Source: Aurantibacillus circumpalustris (GTDB lineage: Bacteria > Bacteroidota > Bacteroidia > B-17B0 > Aurantibacillaceae). Taken from it: a stretch of DNA of 64,000 nt. Below, piece after piece: positions 29,101 to 37,908 of the stretch (positions are counted from its first letter, which is position 1; each line of letters starts with the position of its first letter). A program made the translations under genes and the position numbers. The DNA lies in the NCBI RefSeq assembly GCF_029625215.1, contig NZ_CP121197.1, positions 2,542,001 to 2,606,000 of the forward strand, given 5' to 3'. The notes under the pieces are model-generated. The model had not been told where the DNA came from. It worked only from the letters and a program-made list of their open reading frames with translations, and did no database searches.

Positions 29101-29530
29101 TAAAATGGGTTCTGAAACAGGTACAGGTCAGCCCCCTAATTATCCCGTAGGTGCCGGTGGTATGATGATTCGCCGTTTGTATACCACTAATATTACTGCG
29201 GGTGAAATTATTGCGAGAACGGCTGATATCATATTAGAAAGAGATGGAACCAATGGTGGTTGGAGAGTAAATAATACTGGTATCAGTGCGCTTTCTGTTT
29301 GCAATTGCATGGGAACCAACAGTGCAGGTGCTGCTGTTAATAGGGCTTTTAATAATCTGGTGAGCGGTATTACGCAAGTTTATAATAACACAGATAACAT
29401 TGTGTTTTTGCATTGCATTTTTGGGGATCCATATTTTTCTGCAAACGGTCATATTACCGAAGTATCATTAACAAGGCAGTCGACCGATTATTTTTGGATT
29501 GGAACTGTGATGAGTACATTTAACCAATAA
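26147..29530 (+). CDS. Fibre protein 3: tail-fibre-like surface protein with a distinct C-terminal tip
   Basis: A 1127-residue third paralogue. A signal-like leader (KLVFLSLHLISVGIFAQ) and the shared N-terminal domain (FINYQGTARLADGTPL to VSVPYAMHAN) come first. Repetitive beta sequence follows, with a 46-residue unit repeated three times. A shaft (YVGIGTPTPGHRLIVSG) precedes YadA-like head repeats near residues 765-885 (NTSGNSNVAIGLSAM, GNYNTAVGHAAG). The last 170 residues are unlike those of its paralogues. They include NCMGTNSAGAAVNRAFNNL and end FWIGTVMSTFNQ. No S74 domain, coiled coil or T9SS sorting domain is visible. The gap to fibre 2 is 46 bases. Assembly would need self-trimerisation or help from fibre 2; this is an inference. 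Confidence 0.8.
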   Translation: MRKLKNRSLRKLVFLSLHLISVGIFAQSPYFINYQGTARLADGTPLESRTIRIQFSIRQTSSSGSIIATETQQLQTNALGLFSTQIGKTANLANINWQGNAHFLEVGIDTSGGSNFVILGAQQMVSVPYAMHANSVPSSYIDNILSIGDNSYALSPTVAIVPNTSITVSGLGTVTSVGTNTFDINIPTPTFSNTGQAIITGTYPDFIVNTPTVPAAITPSITLTNTASLASTVTSSGSSFSLNIPPPTFSNTNQTIITGTYPTFFVNTPTVGATPNTTITPSGLVTVSNLVTNSFVVGVPPPTLAIASGSISITGGNSVPLPAQTSVSVAGIATLNTSGSNYTVGVPAPTLAIASGSISITGGNSVPLPTTPTVSAAGIATVSAGPNYLVGVPAPTLAIASGSISITGGNSVPLPTTPTVSAAGIATVSAGPNYLVGVPAPTLAIASGSISITGGNSVPLPTTPTVSAAGIATVSAGPNYLVGVQAPVFTNASQNIISGAYPAYTVNTPTIANTSIALTATAAAGPSLSTSGTNSFNINIPPTTAWSLLGNATTNPATNYIGTSDAQPLIFRSNATEAMRILANGYVGIGTPTPGHRLIVSGTEGEFQVHPYFNGPGATALMASLVNSNSRGPQFRFQSSGAGSLFYDIGKDANGNFVIENSGDVPVLTINQTAAIGVGSTANYGTAGQVLTSSGSAAAPIWTIVSAVNSWSLGGNTATTPSLNFIGTTDNNALNFRVNNQKAGSINQTLFNASFGHQSLNAVTTGSGNIAFGSGALQNLTTGSRNVALGYSALSLNNSINNIAIGASALAANTSGNSNVAIGLSAMGSNAAGNYNTAVGHAAGQLNSGFQNVFLGYSSGAQSIGTGNVFLGYQSGFYETGNDKLYIANSTTSVSPLIYGDFSSGNVSIGTSNAHAPLQFSNGIQSRKIVLWEGANNDHQFYGLGIDNSVFRYQVDVTNADHVFYAGTSATTSNELFRIKGNGYFKMGSETGTGQPPNYPVGAGGMMIRRLYTTNITAGEIIARTADIILERDGTNGGWRVNNTGISALSVCNCMGTNSAGAAVNRAFNNLVSGITQVYNNTDNIVFLHCIFGDPYFSANGHITEVSLTRQSTDYFWIGTVMSTFNQ
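27185..27598 (+). repeat. Three 138-bp in-frame tandem repeats in fibre 3
   Basis: Units start at 27185, 27323 and 27461 with exact 138-bp spacing. Each encodes 46 residues beginning PAPTLAIASGSISITGGN. A diverged earlier unit lies just upstream, near 27047. The unit has the same A/B logic as the fibre 2 array, with a different sequence. Confidence 0.92.
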
Positions 29531-29574
29531 AATGAAAAATAAAACTAAACCAAAAGACAAACAATTCTAAATTT

Positions 29575-32500
29575 ATGAAACACAGTCTCTACATATTCTT
29601 TCTTCTGATAAATTTAGGATTATTCGCCCAATCCCCATCCCTGATAAATTATCAAGGAACGACGCGTTTGGCTGATGGCACACCACTAAGAAACAAAACA
29701 ATCGGGATTAAATTTAATATCCGTCAAGGAAGTAGTAGCGGAAGCATTATTGCGATGGAAACCCAGCAACTTCAAACCAACGCCTTGGGATTATTTTCAA
29801 CTCAAATAGGAAAAACGACTGATCTGTCTGCAATTAACTGGCAGGGAAATACTCACTTTTTAGAGCTGTCTGTAGATACATCGGGTGGAACTAGTTTTGT
29901 AATACTTGGTACGCAGCAACTCGTAAGTGTTCCTTATGCTATGTATGCCAATTCAGTTCCATCTTCTTACACCAATAATATTTTAAGTATAGGAAATAGC
30001 ACTTATGTACTTTCTCCAACAATTGCAATAACACCGAATGCTAGTATAACGGTTTCGGGTTTGGGTACTGTAACAAGTGTTGGCACAAATTCATTTGACA
30101 TTAATATTCCTTCTCCTAATTTTACAGGGGCAAATGCAACCACGGTAAATGGCGCGTATCCTAATTATACAATAAGTTCTGCTATTCCGAGTATTGCTTT
30201 AACAACATCGGCAGCAACAGGACCATCTGTAACAAGTTCAGGAAGTTCCTTTAGTTTAAATGTACCGCCGCCAACCTTCACAAATGCTGGTCCTGCAACC
30301 ATTACGGGAGCGTACCCAAATTTTACAATCAATTCATCAACTGGAACAACATACACTAATGGGGCTGGCATTAGCTTAACCTCTGGTTCAGTGATTGTGA
30401 ATACTTCTCCAAATATTACACCAAGTGTTGCGGTAACAACTACCGCTTCTGCTGGTGCTTCTGTAACAAGTTCAGGAAGTTCCTTTAGTTTAAATGTACC
30501 GCCACCAACCTTCACAAATGCTGGTCCTGCAACCATTACAGGTGCTTATCCAAACTTTACTATTAATTCATCAACCGGTACAACGTACACAAACGGAGTG
30601 GGCATTGGTTTAACCTCTGGTTCAGTGATTGTGAACACCTCTCCAAATATTACACCAAGTGTTGCGGTAACAACTACCGCTGCTGCTGGTGCTTCTGTAG
30701 CAAGTTCAGGCAGTTCGTTTAGTTTAAATGTACCTCCACCAACTTTCACAAATGCTGGTCCTGCAACCATTACGGGCGCGTATCCAAATTTCACTATAAA
30801 TTCAACCGCTGCCACAAATTATACTAGTGGTACTGGTATTTCCATTACCTCTGGTTCTATAATCAATACTGCCCCAAACCAAACAGTCACATTTAATAAT
30901 ACAGGTCAAACGCTTATAACGGGAACCTATCCAACTTTTAGCATAAGTACACCAAGTGTTGCCAACACAAGTATTGCATTAACAAGCACTGCTGCGGCAG
31001 GTCCATCGCTTTCCACAAGCGGCACCAATTCTTTTAATATTAACATACCGTTGGCTAGTGGATGGGCTTTATTGGGTAATGCTGGCACCACACCTTCCTT
31101 AAATTTTATAGGTACTACAGACAATGTGGGTTTACTATTTAAAGTAAACAATCAAAAATCTGGGTATATTGATCCAACGGCGTCTGCTAGCTCATTTTTT
31201 GGATATCAAAGCGGGCTCGTAAATACAGCTTTTGCAAATTCTTTTTTTGGGTTTCAAAGTGGAATGTCAAATACTACAGCTGGTTTAAATTCGAGTTTCG
31301 GCTATCAAGCTCTTTATTCAAATACTTCTGGAATAAGAAATACTGCAATCGGTTTTCAATCTCAATATCTCAATATTCTTGGAGGATGGAATTCCAGTCT
31401 TGGTGCAAATACTTTACATAGTAATACGACTGGTAACTTCAATACTGCAATTGGTCACTTCGCATTGCACGATAATACTACGGGTTCGTATAATACTGCT
31501 TTAGGTAATGATGCGTTAATAGGCCATATAACTGGTGACAATAACACTGCAATAGGTCGTGAGTCTGGTGCAGGTAACATCAATGGAAGTGGGAATGTTT
31601 TTTTAGGATTCAGAGCAGGCTTCTATGAAACAGGCTCTAACAAATTACACGTAGCCAACAGTAACAGCGCAACGTTAATTTATGGAGATTTCGCAAGCGG
31701 TAACGTAGCAATCAGTGGTACTGTTGCAAACGCTCCGTTGCAATTTAATAATGCTATTACGGGCCGTAAGATAGTTTTGTGGGAAGGCACCAACAACGAT
31801 CATCAGGTGTATGGTTTTGGTCTTAGTAGCAATACTTTGCGTTATCAGGTAGATAATCCAGTTGCTGATCATGCTTTCTTTGCAGGTATTAATTCTACCA
31901 CGAGTCAAGAACTCATGCGCGTTAAAGGAACCGGGAGCGTAGGAATTGGCGTACCTAACCCGTCTGCAAAATTAGAGGTATCAGGTGGTAAATTTATTAT
32001 TAGTCAAGGGGTAATAAGAACCACCACTCAAATGGATGCGGATGCTAATACTTCCATACTTGGCTTAAACGGAATATCAGAGAATGTTGATGGTGATCTT
32101 TATTTACGATCGTATTGGGGTACTATTATTGACAGGCACGGCGGTAATGCGGTTGGTGGAACGGCAACAAATTTCGGAGTTGGTGCTTTTGCAGTAAGGT
32201 ATAAAACAGCAACAAATACATTTAGAACTGATTTTTTAATTAACGATGTTGGTAATGTTGGTATCGGTACTGTGGCACCAGCTTCAATCTTTCATGTTTA
32301 TAATTCTTCAGGAGATGCCATCGCAAGAATAGAAACACCCTCTTCTTCATTCGAAGCAAGAATGGAGTTTTATAAGTTTGGAGGTCTTTTTTCTGCAGCT
32401 GTTGGGTTTTACCCAGGAAATGCCAGTTTAAGACTTCGAACAATGACAACTGCACCAATTGTATTCGAACCAAATAGTGTTGAACGTATGAGGGTAGAGG

Positions 32501-33351
32501 ATAATGGTCGGGTAGGTATTGGTACTACATCACCTGCTACAAATCTTCATATTAACAGCACAAATAATTTTACGCAGGTAAGATTAACGCATACTGCAAC
32601 AGCAAGCTTTGGACTAGTTTTAGGAACTGATAATTTAAGTTCGGCTCTCTTAAATTATGATAACACTCCTTTGTATTTTGGTACAAACGGTGCCAACAGA
32701 ATGGTAATCTCCAATACAGGAGCAGTTGGAATTGGTACCGTGACGCCGACTGCTACTCTGCATGTTAACGGAACAACACGTTTAGTTGATGGAACACAAG
32801 GTGCAGGAAAAGTATTAACTTCTGACGCCTCTGGTAACGCAACCTGGCAAACGTCATCTGGTGGATCAAGAACGAGGTCTATTGTATTCGACGTGGCTTC
32901 CCTTGATATAAGTGCTGCTGTATCAATAGTTCCAGGTACAAAAGGAGTGTCAACCTCTTACCAAAGACCTTATCTCCAATTATCTAACGCTGTTACCCAG
33001 CAATTTCAAACCGCATTTCCGATACCGTCAGATTGGAATGGGACAACCGCTTTTACTCTCGTAGTGCAGTATTCTTGTCCTACCGCATCTTCTGGAAATT
33101 TTGATATGCAAGTTTTATACATCGCCGCTAATCTGAATGCGGATATGACTGCTCCGACTACTGGTGGAAATCCCGTGTTTGCCGCTAATTCGGTTGCAAA
33201 CGGATTAACGGAGGGTACGTTTGTGCTTTCGTCTTTTAGTGCAAGTAATAAAAATATATTTATTGATGTACGCAGAAATGGAGGCTCTGGCACAGATACC
33301 TCGAGTGACCCAATGTTTATACACGGAATAAAACTGGAATATAAAGATTAA
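29575..33351 (+). CDS. Fibre protein 4: tail-fibre-like surface protein with a fourth tip type
   Basis: A 1258-residue fourth paralogue, closest to fibre 3 in its first 150 residues (signal peptide ending LGLFAQ, then LINYQGTTRLADGTPL). It has 78-residue repeats, then head repeats (NTTGNFNTAIGHFALHDN and similar, about residues 530-690), then several shaft motifs (NVGIGTVAPASIFHVYN, RVGIGTTSPATNLHIN, AVGIGTVTPTATLHVNG). A strand-rich tip of about 150 residues follows after GGSRTRSIVFDVASLD and ends IHGIKLEYKD. No S74 domain, coiled coil or T9SS sorting domain is seen. It is separated from fibre 3 by 44 bases and from the type B gene by 35 bases. Confidence 0.8.
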   Translation: MKHSLYIFFLLINLGLFAQSPSLINYQGTTRLADGTPLRNKTIGIKFNIRQGSSSGSIIAMETQQLQTNALGLFSTQIGKTTDLSAINWQGNTHFLELSVDTSGGTSFVILGTQQLVSVPYAMYANSVPSSYTNNILSIGNSTYVLSPTIAITPNASITVSGLGTVTSVGTNSFDINIPSPNFTGANATTVNGAYPNYTISSAIPSIALTTSAATGPSVTSSGSSFSLNVPPPTFTNAGPATITGAYPNFTINSSTGTTYTNGAGISLTSGSVIVNTSPNITPSVAVTTTASAGASVTSSGSSFSLNVPPPTFTNAGPATITGAYPNFTINSSTGTTYTNGVGIGLTSGSVIVNTSPNITPSVAVTTTAAAGASVASSGSSFSLNVPPPTFTNAGPATITGAYPNFTINSTAATNYTSGTGISITSGSIINTAPNQTVTFNNTGQTLITGTYPTFSISTPSVANTSIALTSTAAAGPSLSTSGTNSFNINIPLASGWALLGNAGTTPSLNFIGTTDNVGLLFKVNNQKSGYIDPTASASSFFGYQSGLVNTAFANSFFGFQSGMSNTTAGLNSSFGYQALYSNTSGIRNTAIGFQSQYLNILGGWNSSLGANTLHSNTTGNFNTAIGHFALHDNTTGSYNTALGNDALIGHITGDNNTAIGRESGAGNINGSGNVFLGFRAGFYETGSNKLHVANSNSATLIYGDFASGNVAISGTVANAPLQFNNAITGRKIVLWEGTNNDHQVYGFGLSSNTLRYQVDNPVADHAFFAGINSTTSQELMRVKGTGSVGIGVPNPSAKLEVSGGKFIISQGVIRTTTQMDADANTSILGLNGISENVDGDLYLRSYWGTIIDRHGGNAVGGTATNFGVGAFAVRYKTATNTFRTDFLINDVGNVGIGTVAPASIFHVYNSSGDAIARIETPSSSFEARMEFYKFGGLFSAAVGFYPGNASLRLRTMTTAPIVFEPNSVERMRVEDNGRVGIGTTSPATNLHINSTNNFTQVRLTHTATASFGLVLGTDNLSSALLNYDNTPLYFGTNGANRMVISNTGAVGIGTVTPTATLHVNGTTRLVDGTQGAGKVLTSDASGNATWQTSSGGSRTRSIVFDVASLDISAAVSIVPGTKGVSTSYQRPYLQLSNAVTQQFQTAFPIPSDWNGTTAFTLVVQYSCPTASSGNFDMQVLYIAANLNADMTAPTTGGNPVFAANSVANGLTEGTFVLSSFSASNKNIFIDVRRNGGSGTDTSSDPMFIHGIKLEYKD
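30343..30810 (+). repeat. Two 234-bp in-frame tandem repeats in fibre 4 with partial flanking copies
   Basis: Units start at 30343 and 30577. Each encodes 78 residues (GTTYTNGxGIxLTSGS ... FTNAGPATITGAYPNF). Partial copies flank both sides. The TYTNGxGI element is also part of the C module in fibre 2. Confidence 0.9.
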
Positions 33352-33386
33352 TAAAAAAGGATTTAAAATAAATTAGAATTATAATA

Positions 33387-34181
33387 ATGGATAAAATGAA
33401 AAAAATATTATTACTAACCGCAATAGCCGCGAACAGTGCTGTATTTGCCCAGAGTCCCATAATTAGTCCCCAAGTGATTAACTCTGCAGGAAATGAAAGG
33501 CAAATTGGCACTACTGGCATTTATATCACCGATAATATAGGTGAACCCTTTACCGAAATGATTGGTTCAGGATCCTTATACATCACGCAAGGGTACATTC
33601 AACCAGAGGTTATTACAATTGGTGGCTTTACTGCGAATGTAAACGTAAATCACGTAAGTTGCGATGATAAACAAGATGGTGAAATTATTGTTCGCGTTTT
33701 GAAGCCCTTACAGGTGGCAAACTATCAGGTTACATATAGTTGGTCACCTACAAGTACCTGTACAGCAAATTGTGATTCAATTGTTAATTTAACGGCTCAA
33801 ACCTATACAGTCAAAATTTTAATAACCTATACAAATAATATAGGAACCACAAAAACAGATTCCTTAACCAAGGTAGTTCCTGTATTAAGTACAGGCGGCC
33901 CTTGTTTAGTAAAAGTGTATCACGGTATTACCGCTAACAACGATGGAGATAACGATGTGTTTACAGTAGATCATATCGAAGATTTCCCAAAAAACAGATT
34001 GCTTATTTTTAGTCGCTGGGGACAACAGTTAGCCGATATTACCGGATATGATAATAATTCGAGATCATGGCCAAGCAAAGATAAGTTGGATAATCTGCTG
34101 CCAAGTACTTATTTTTACATATTAGACCTCGGAGATGGAAGTAAGCCAATGAAGGGTTGGGTTGAATTAATTAAAAACTGA
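33387..34181 (+). CDS. Small T9SS type B sorted protein
   Basis: A 264-residue secreted protein. The signal peptide is MKKILLLTAIAANSAVFAQ, so ATG at 33396 is as likely a start as 33387. The middle (residues of about 25-170) shows a segment common to small Bacteroidota proteins in such loci (ISPQVINSAGNE to GYIQPEV), then one Ig-like domain with cysteines. The last 90 residues are a type B sorting domain in compact form: HGITANNDGDNDVF, LLIFSRWGQQLADI, STYFYILDLGDG, WVELIKN. Type B cargo is usually encoded beside its PorP/SprF partner, as here, 35 bases downstream. It could be a surface anchor or adaptor for the preceding fibres; that is inference. Confidence 0.85.
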   Translation: MDKMKKILLLTAIAANSAVFAQSPIISPQVINSAGNERQIGTTGIYITDNIGEPFTEMIGSGSLYITQGYIQPEVITIGGFTANVNVNHVSCDDKQDGEIIVRVLKPLQVANYQVTYSWSPTSTCTANCDSIVNLTAQTYTVKILITYTNNIGTTKTDSLTKVVPVLSTGGPCLVKVYHGITANNDGDNDVFTVDHIEDFPKNRLLIFSRWGQQLADITGYDNNSRSWPSKDKLDNLLPSTYFYILDLGDGSKPMKGWVELIKN

Positions 34182-34216
34182 TAAATAAAATTATAAAATC
34201 ATTTAAAAAACAAAAG

Positions 34217-35146
34217 ATGAAAAAAATATTAATAATTGTAATGAGTGTGCTCTTCCTTTTTCAGGGACTAAATGCACAGCAAGATCCTCAATACAGCCTT
34301 TACCAGTTTAATCAAATGATTATTAATCCAGCTTACGCGGGTGCGCGTGATGCATTAGCCATTATAGCATTAAGGCGAGATCAATGGGTTGGTTTTCCTG
34401 GGGCGCCAAAAACAATGGTTTTGAGTATTCACGCACCTATAGCAAATAAAAATATAGGCATTGGTTTAAGCGTGGTAAGAGATGATATAGGGCCAAGGAG
34501 CACAACTGGTTTTTACGGAAACTTTGCATACATTCTTAAACTTAATCAGAAGTTTAAACTCTCGTTTGGATTAAATGGTGGCTATAACAGTTATAATTTT
34601 AATTTTGATGAAATAGACTTTAAAAAAGATGAGGTTCCTGCTGAATTATCTAAAAATTTGACCAAGGGCACATTGGATATTAATGCGGGATTGTTTTTAA
34701 GATCCAAGTCGTTTTTTGTTGGATTTAGTGCCAGTCACATTAACAGTCCTAAAGTATATTCCTATGAAACTGCTTCTATAAATCAGGGAAAATTTACCTA
34801 TAAAGAATTCACCCACTTGTTTTTTAGCTTGGGAAATTCATTTGTGTTTAGTGAAAATTTAGTTTTTGCTCCAACCATCCTTCTTAAACAGGTGAAGAGT
34901 GATTTTGGAATGGATATCAACTGTAATTTCTTTCTTTATAAGCGATTGTGGTTAGGAGCTTTTTATAGATCTGAGTATGGCCCAGGAGCTTTAGTACAAT
35001 TTTATGCTACCGATAAATTAAGATTTGGTTTATCTTACGACACTGGATTAGGTAATGCAAGCAAACTAGGCTCAAGTTTTGAGGTAATGATTGGTTTCGA
35101 TTTCGCCCCAACTAAAGCAAAAATGATTAACCCTAGATTTTTATAA
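34217..35146 (+). CDS. PorP/SprF family outer-membrane protein
   Basis: A 309-residue outer-membrane barrel of the PorP/SprF family. Signal peptide at residues 1-20 (ending LNAQ), then the family hallmark DPQYSLYQFNQMIINPAYAG, then repeated beta hairpins to a C-terminal FDFAPTKAK. In Flavobacterium johnsoniae, SprF-like proteins are needed to secrete or attach type B cargo such as SprB, and in T9SS the PorP family couples to PorE-type anchors. Its place between a type B gene and a PorE-like OmpA gene (3-base gap to the next start) fits that role well. Which cargo it serves is inferred. Confidence 0.93.
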   Translation: MKKILIIVMSVLFLFQGLNAQQDPQYSLYQFNQMIINPAYAGARDALAIIALRRDQWVGFPGAPKTMVLSIHAPIANKNIGIGLSVVRDDIGPRSTTGFYGNFAYILKLNQKFKLSFGLNGGYNSYNFNFDEIDFKKDEVPAELSKNLTKGTLDINAGLFLRSKSFFVGFSASHINSPKVYSYETASINQGKFTYKEFTHLFFSLGNSFVFSENLVFAPTILLKQVKSDFGMDINCNFFLYKRLWLGAFYRSEYGPGALVQFYATDKLRFGLSYDTGLGNASKLGSSFEVMIGFDFAPTKAKMINPRFL

Positions 35147-35149
35147 ATA

Positions 35150-37906
35150 ATGATACAACATAAACAAATATACATTTTGGCTTTTATTTTAGCTGTTATC
35201 AATTCTTCTTTTGCGCAAATTTCAAAGGGTGATAAATACTTTGAAAGTGGCGAATACACAAAAGCAATACCTTGTTACAAAAAAGAATTGACTTCAAAAA
35301 AAACCGATAAACATGAAGAGGCCATGATTAAATTGGCTAATCTTTATAAGTTAACAAACAAATATGCTGATGCGGAAAACACGTACAGAAGATTATTTGA
35401 GTTAAATCCAGATCAATCTAAAGAAGTGGTTTTTAATTACGCGCAAATTTTAAAAGCTCGAAGTAAATACGAAGAGGCTACTGAACAATACGCGAATTAT
35501 GTTCAGAGAAACCCTGATGACGAGAGTGCAAAAAAGGCGTTAAAGTTTTGTAGAGAAATTAAATATCATTTATCTCGTTCAGTAGAGTATAAAATTGAAA
35601 ATGTTGGTACAATTAATACGGATAAATCTGAATTTTCTCCGTATGTAATGAATAACAAATTAATATTTATTGCAGAAAAACAGGAGTTTGATTTTGTGAA
35701 TTATTCCGTTGACGATTATAGTGGGCAACCTTTTATGAGTATGTACATTTCTGATATAGAAGGCGTTAATATTCAAAAATCAAAACAATTCTCTAGCAAA
35801 ATCAACACATATTATCATGATGGACCAGGTTGTGCGACTGCTGATGAACAAACACTTTATTTCACGCGGGTAAATTATGTTTCTAAAAAAGGTTATGTAA
35901 ACCGCTCGCAAATATATACTGCAACAAGAGACGGTAAATCCTGGAAAGCTATTAAACCTATTAACCTTAACAACAAAGAATATTCTATTGCTCACCCAAG
36001 TTTAAGTGATGATGGAACGGAACTTTATTTTACCAGTAATATGGATGGTGGTTATGGTGGCAAAGATATTTATGTGAGTAAAAAGGAAGGAGACGACTGG
36101 GGCACCCCTGTTAATCTAGGACCAGATATCAATACACCGGGTGACGAAATGTTTCCAGGTATACGTAAAAATGGTGTTTTGTTTTTCTCCTCTAACGGAT
36201 TGCCAGGTTTTGGTGGATTGGATATTTTTTCCGCTAAATTTGTAAAAGGCAAATGGACATTAAATCGTAACGAGGGTCTAGATCTCAATAGTAGTACAGA
36301 TGATTTTGGTGTTACTTTTCTAAACGATACAGTAGGCTATTTTTCTTCAAACCGTCCTGGCGGTAAAGGACTTGATGATATTTTTCTTTTCAACTTTAAA
36401 AACAAATCGGCTATTGTTGATGGTACAGTTTTATTAACTGAAAATTCTAAAGATTACGCAAAAGGTAAAAAAGTTTTACTCTTAGATGAATTAGGTAATG
36501 TTGTAGATAGTATGTATACTGATGCTAAAGGTTATTTTGCATTTAAGAATTTAGATGGTGATAGAAAATACATGGCATCGGTAATGGAAGAAGATCCTGA
36601 ATTAGTTGGTAAGGCTCGTTTTTATCTCGCTGAAAATGACAGTGCCATTCATCGTGTTACAAGTAAATACAAGGACAATAAATTTGTATTTAGAAATTTA
36701 CCAATAGATCCAAATGCTTTGCCAGACTTATACACAGAAGATGACCTGGTATTTGCGGGTACAATTAGAGTTGGTAATTCAGGCGAAGCCTTACCAAATG
36801 CTAAACTAAAACTCGTGAATGATTTCGGTGATGTTGTTGAAGAAGCTACAACAAATGAATACGGAGCTTTTGCTTTTAGAAACATCCCATCTGATCAAAA
36901 CTATTTAATAGCTCTTGATGAAGGTGATATAAAGCTTGCAGAGGGTACTAAGATTATTTTAACCAACAAGGGTGGTAAAGATGTAAGAACATTTTATAAA
37001 GGAAAGGGTAATTTTACATTTAAAGTGCTCACAGCCGACAGAACTTTGCTTGAGGACATGGATGCTGAAGACGTTAATCTTGTAATGGGCATTTATGGGT
37101 ATATGTACGACCAAGATAAAAAACCTATCGTTAATGCGAAAATTAGAGTAAAGGACGAGGATGGCTCAAATGAGCAAGAGTGGACTACTACTGCCAGTGG
37201 TAAATTCAATTTCAAAAATCTGGATGCTGAAAAGAATTATATTTTTGAAGCCGATGCCAATGATCCAAGTTTAAGTGGTGTAAAACGTATTTATATTTCG
37301 GATAGCAAAGGAAGAATTTACAAGATAGTAGATATGGATGGAGGAAAATTCTCATTTAAAATTTTAGAGGTCGATAAATTCTCAATGGGTGCATTCGTAG
37401 TTGAAGATCCTTCACTAAAAATCGCTGAAATTAAAAAACAGAAAGAAGAACTTAAGAAAAATCCTTCAATAGCTCCTAAAGAAAAAGAAGCTAAACCTGC
37501 TGTTGTAAAAGCAGCTGAACCAGAAGAAGAATCGGAAATGACGGTTACCATTGTTGAAAACATCTACTATGCGTATGGCGATTATTCAATTGGTGAAGAA
37601 GGGAAAGCTATCTTGGACAAGGCCGCTGACGCTTTAACAGATTATCCTAAGCTCATGCTTGAAATAAGTTCACACACCGATTCACAATCAAGCAGCGAAT
37701 TTAATTTAGGCTTGTCAAGAAAACGCGCACAAACAGCTGTAGATTACCTAGTTAAAAAGGGTATTAGCCGCGGGCGTTTAAAAGCGACCGGTTATGGCGA
37801 AACTCGCTTACTTAATAGATGCGAAGACGGAGTAGAGTGTACAGATGCTGAACACAAAGTAAATCGTAGAACGGAATTTAAAATCACAAAGCCGATTAAG
37901 AGGTAA
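35150..37906 (+). CDS. PorE-like periplasmic anchor: TPR, PD40 propeller, regulatory domains, OmpA C-terminus
   Basis: A 918-residue protein with a signal peptide (ending NSSFAQ). TPR repeats lie at about residues 25-125 (KYFESGEYTKAIPCYKKEL, then KYADAENTYRRLFELNPDQ). A PD40/WD40-like propeller covers about 160-410 (HPSLSDDGTELYFTSNMDGG, FFSSNGLPGFGGLDIF). Carboxypeptidase-regulatory-like repeats cover about 420-770. A Lys/Glu-rich linker precedes an OmpA domain at about 797-918, with the peptidoglycan-binding pattern SHTDSQSSSEFNLGLSRKRAQ. This order matches PorE of Porphyromonas gingivalis, which ties T9SS parts to peptidoglycan. The start lies 3 bases after PorP/SprF, so the two are translated from one message. 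Confidence 0.92.
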   Translation: MIQHKQIYILAFILAVINSSFAQISKGDKYFESGEYTKAIPCYKKELTSKKTDKHEEAMIKLANLYKLTNKYADAENTYRRLFELNPDQSKEVVFNYAQILKARSKYEEATEQYANYVQRNPDDESAKKALKFCREIKYHLSRSVEYKIENVGTINTDKSEFSPYVMNNKLIFIAEKQEFDFVNYSVDDYSGQPFMSMYISDIEGVNIQKSKQFSSKINTYYHDGPGCATADEQTLYFTRVNYVSKKGYVNRSQIYTATRDGKSWKAIKPINLNNKEYSIAHPSLSDDGTELYFTSNMDGGYGGKDIYVSKKEGDDWGTPVNLGPDINTPGDEMFPGIRKNGVLFFSSNGLPGFGGLDIFSAKFVKGKWTLNRNEGLDLNSSTDDFGVTFLNDTVGYFSSNRPGGKGLDDIFLFNFKNKSAIVDGTVLLTENSKDYAKGKKVLLLDELGNVVDSMYTDAKGYFAFKNLDGDRKYMASVMEEDPELVGKARFYLAENDSAIHRVTSKYKDNKFVFRNLPIDPNALPDLYTEDDLVFAGTIRVGNSGEALPNAKLKLVNDFGDVVEEATTNEYGAFAFRNIPSDQNYLIALDEGDIKLAEGTKIILTNKGGKDVRTFYKGKGNFTFKVLTADRTLLEDMDAEDVNLVMGIYGYMYDQDKKPIVNAKIRVKDEDGSNEQEWTTTASGKFNFKNLDAEKNYIFEADANDPSLSGVKRIYISDSKGRIYKIVDMDGGKFSFKILEVDKFSMGAFVVEDPSLKIAEIKKQKEELKKNPSIAPKEKEAKPAVVKAAEPEEESEMTVTIVENIYYAYGDYSIGEEGKAILDKAADALTDYPKLMLEISSHTDSQSSSEFNLGLSRKRAQTAVDYLVKKGISRGRLKATGYGETRLLNRCEDGVECTDAEHKVNRRTEFKITKPIKR

Positions 37907-37908
37907 AT

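Noticed and set aside
13990-33351. Prophage or phage-tail-like injection system
   Set aside because: Fibre and S74-like domains are phage-like, but no sheath, tube, baseplate, capsid, terminase, integrase or lysis genes are present, and each fibre has a Sec signal peptide.
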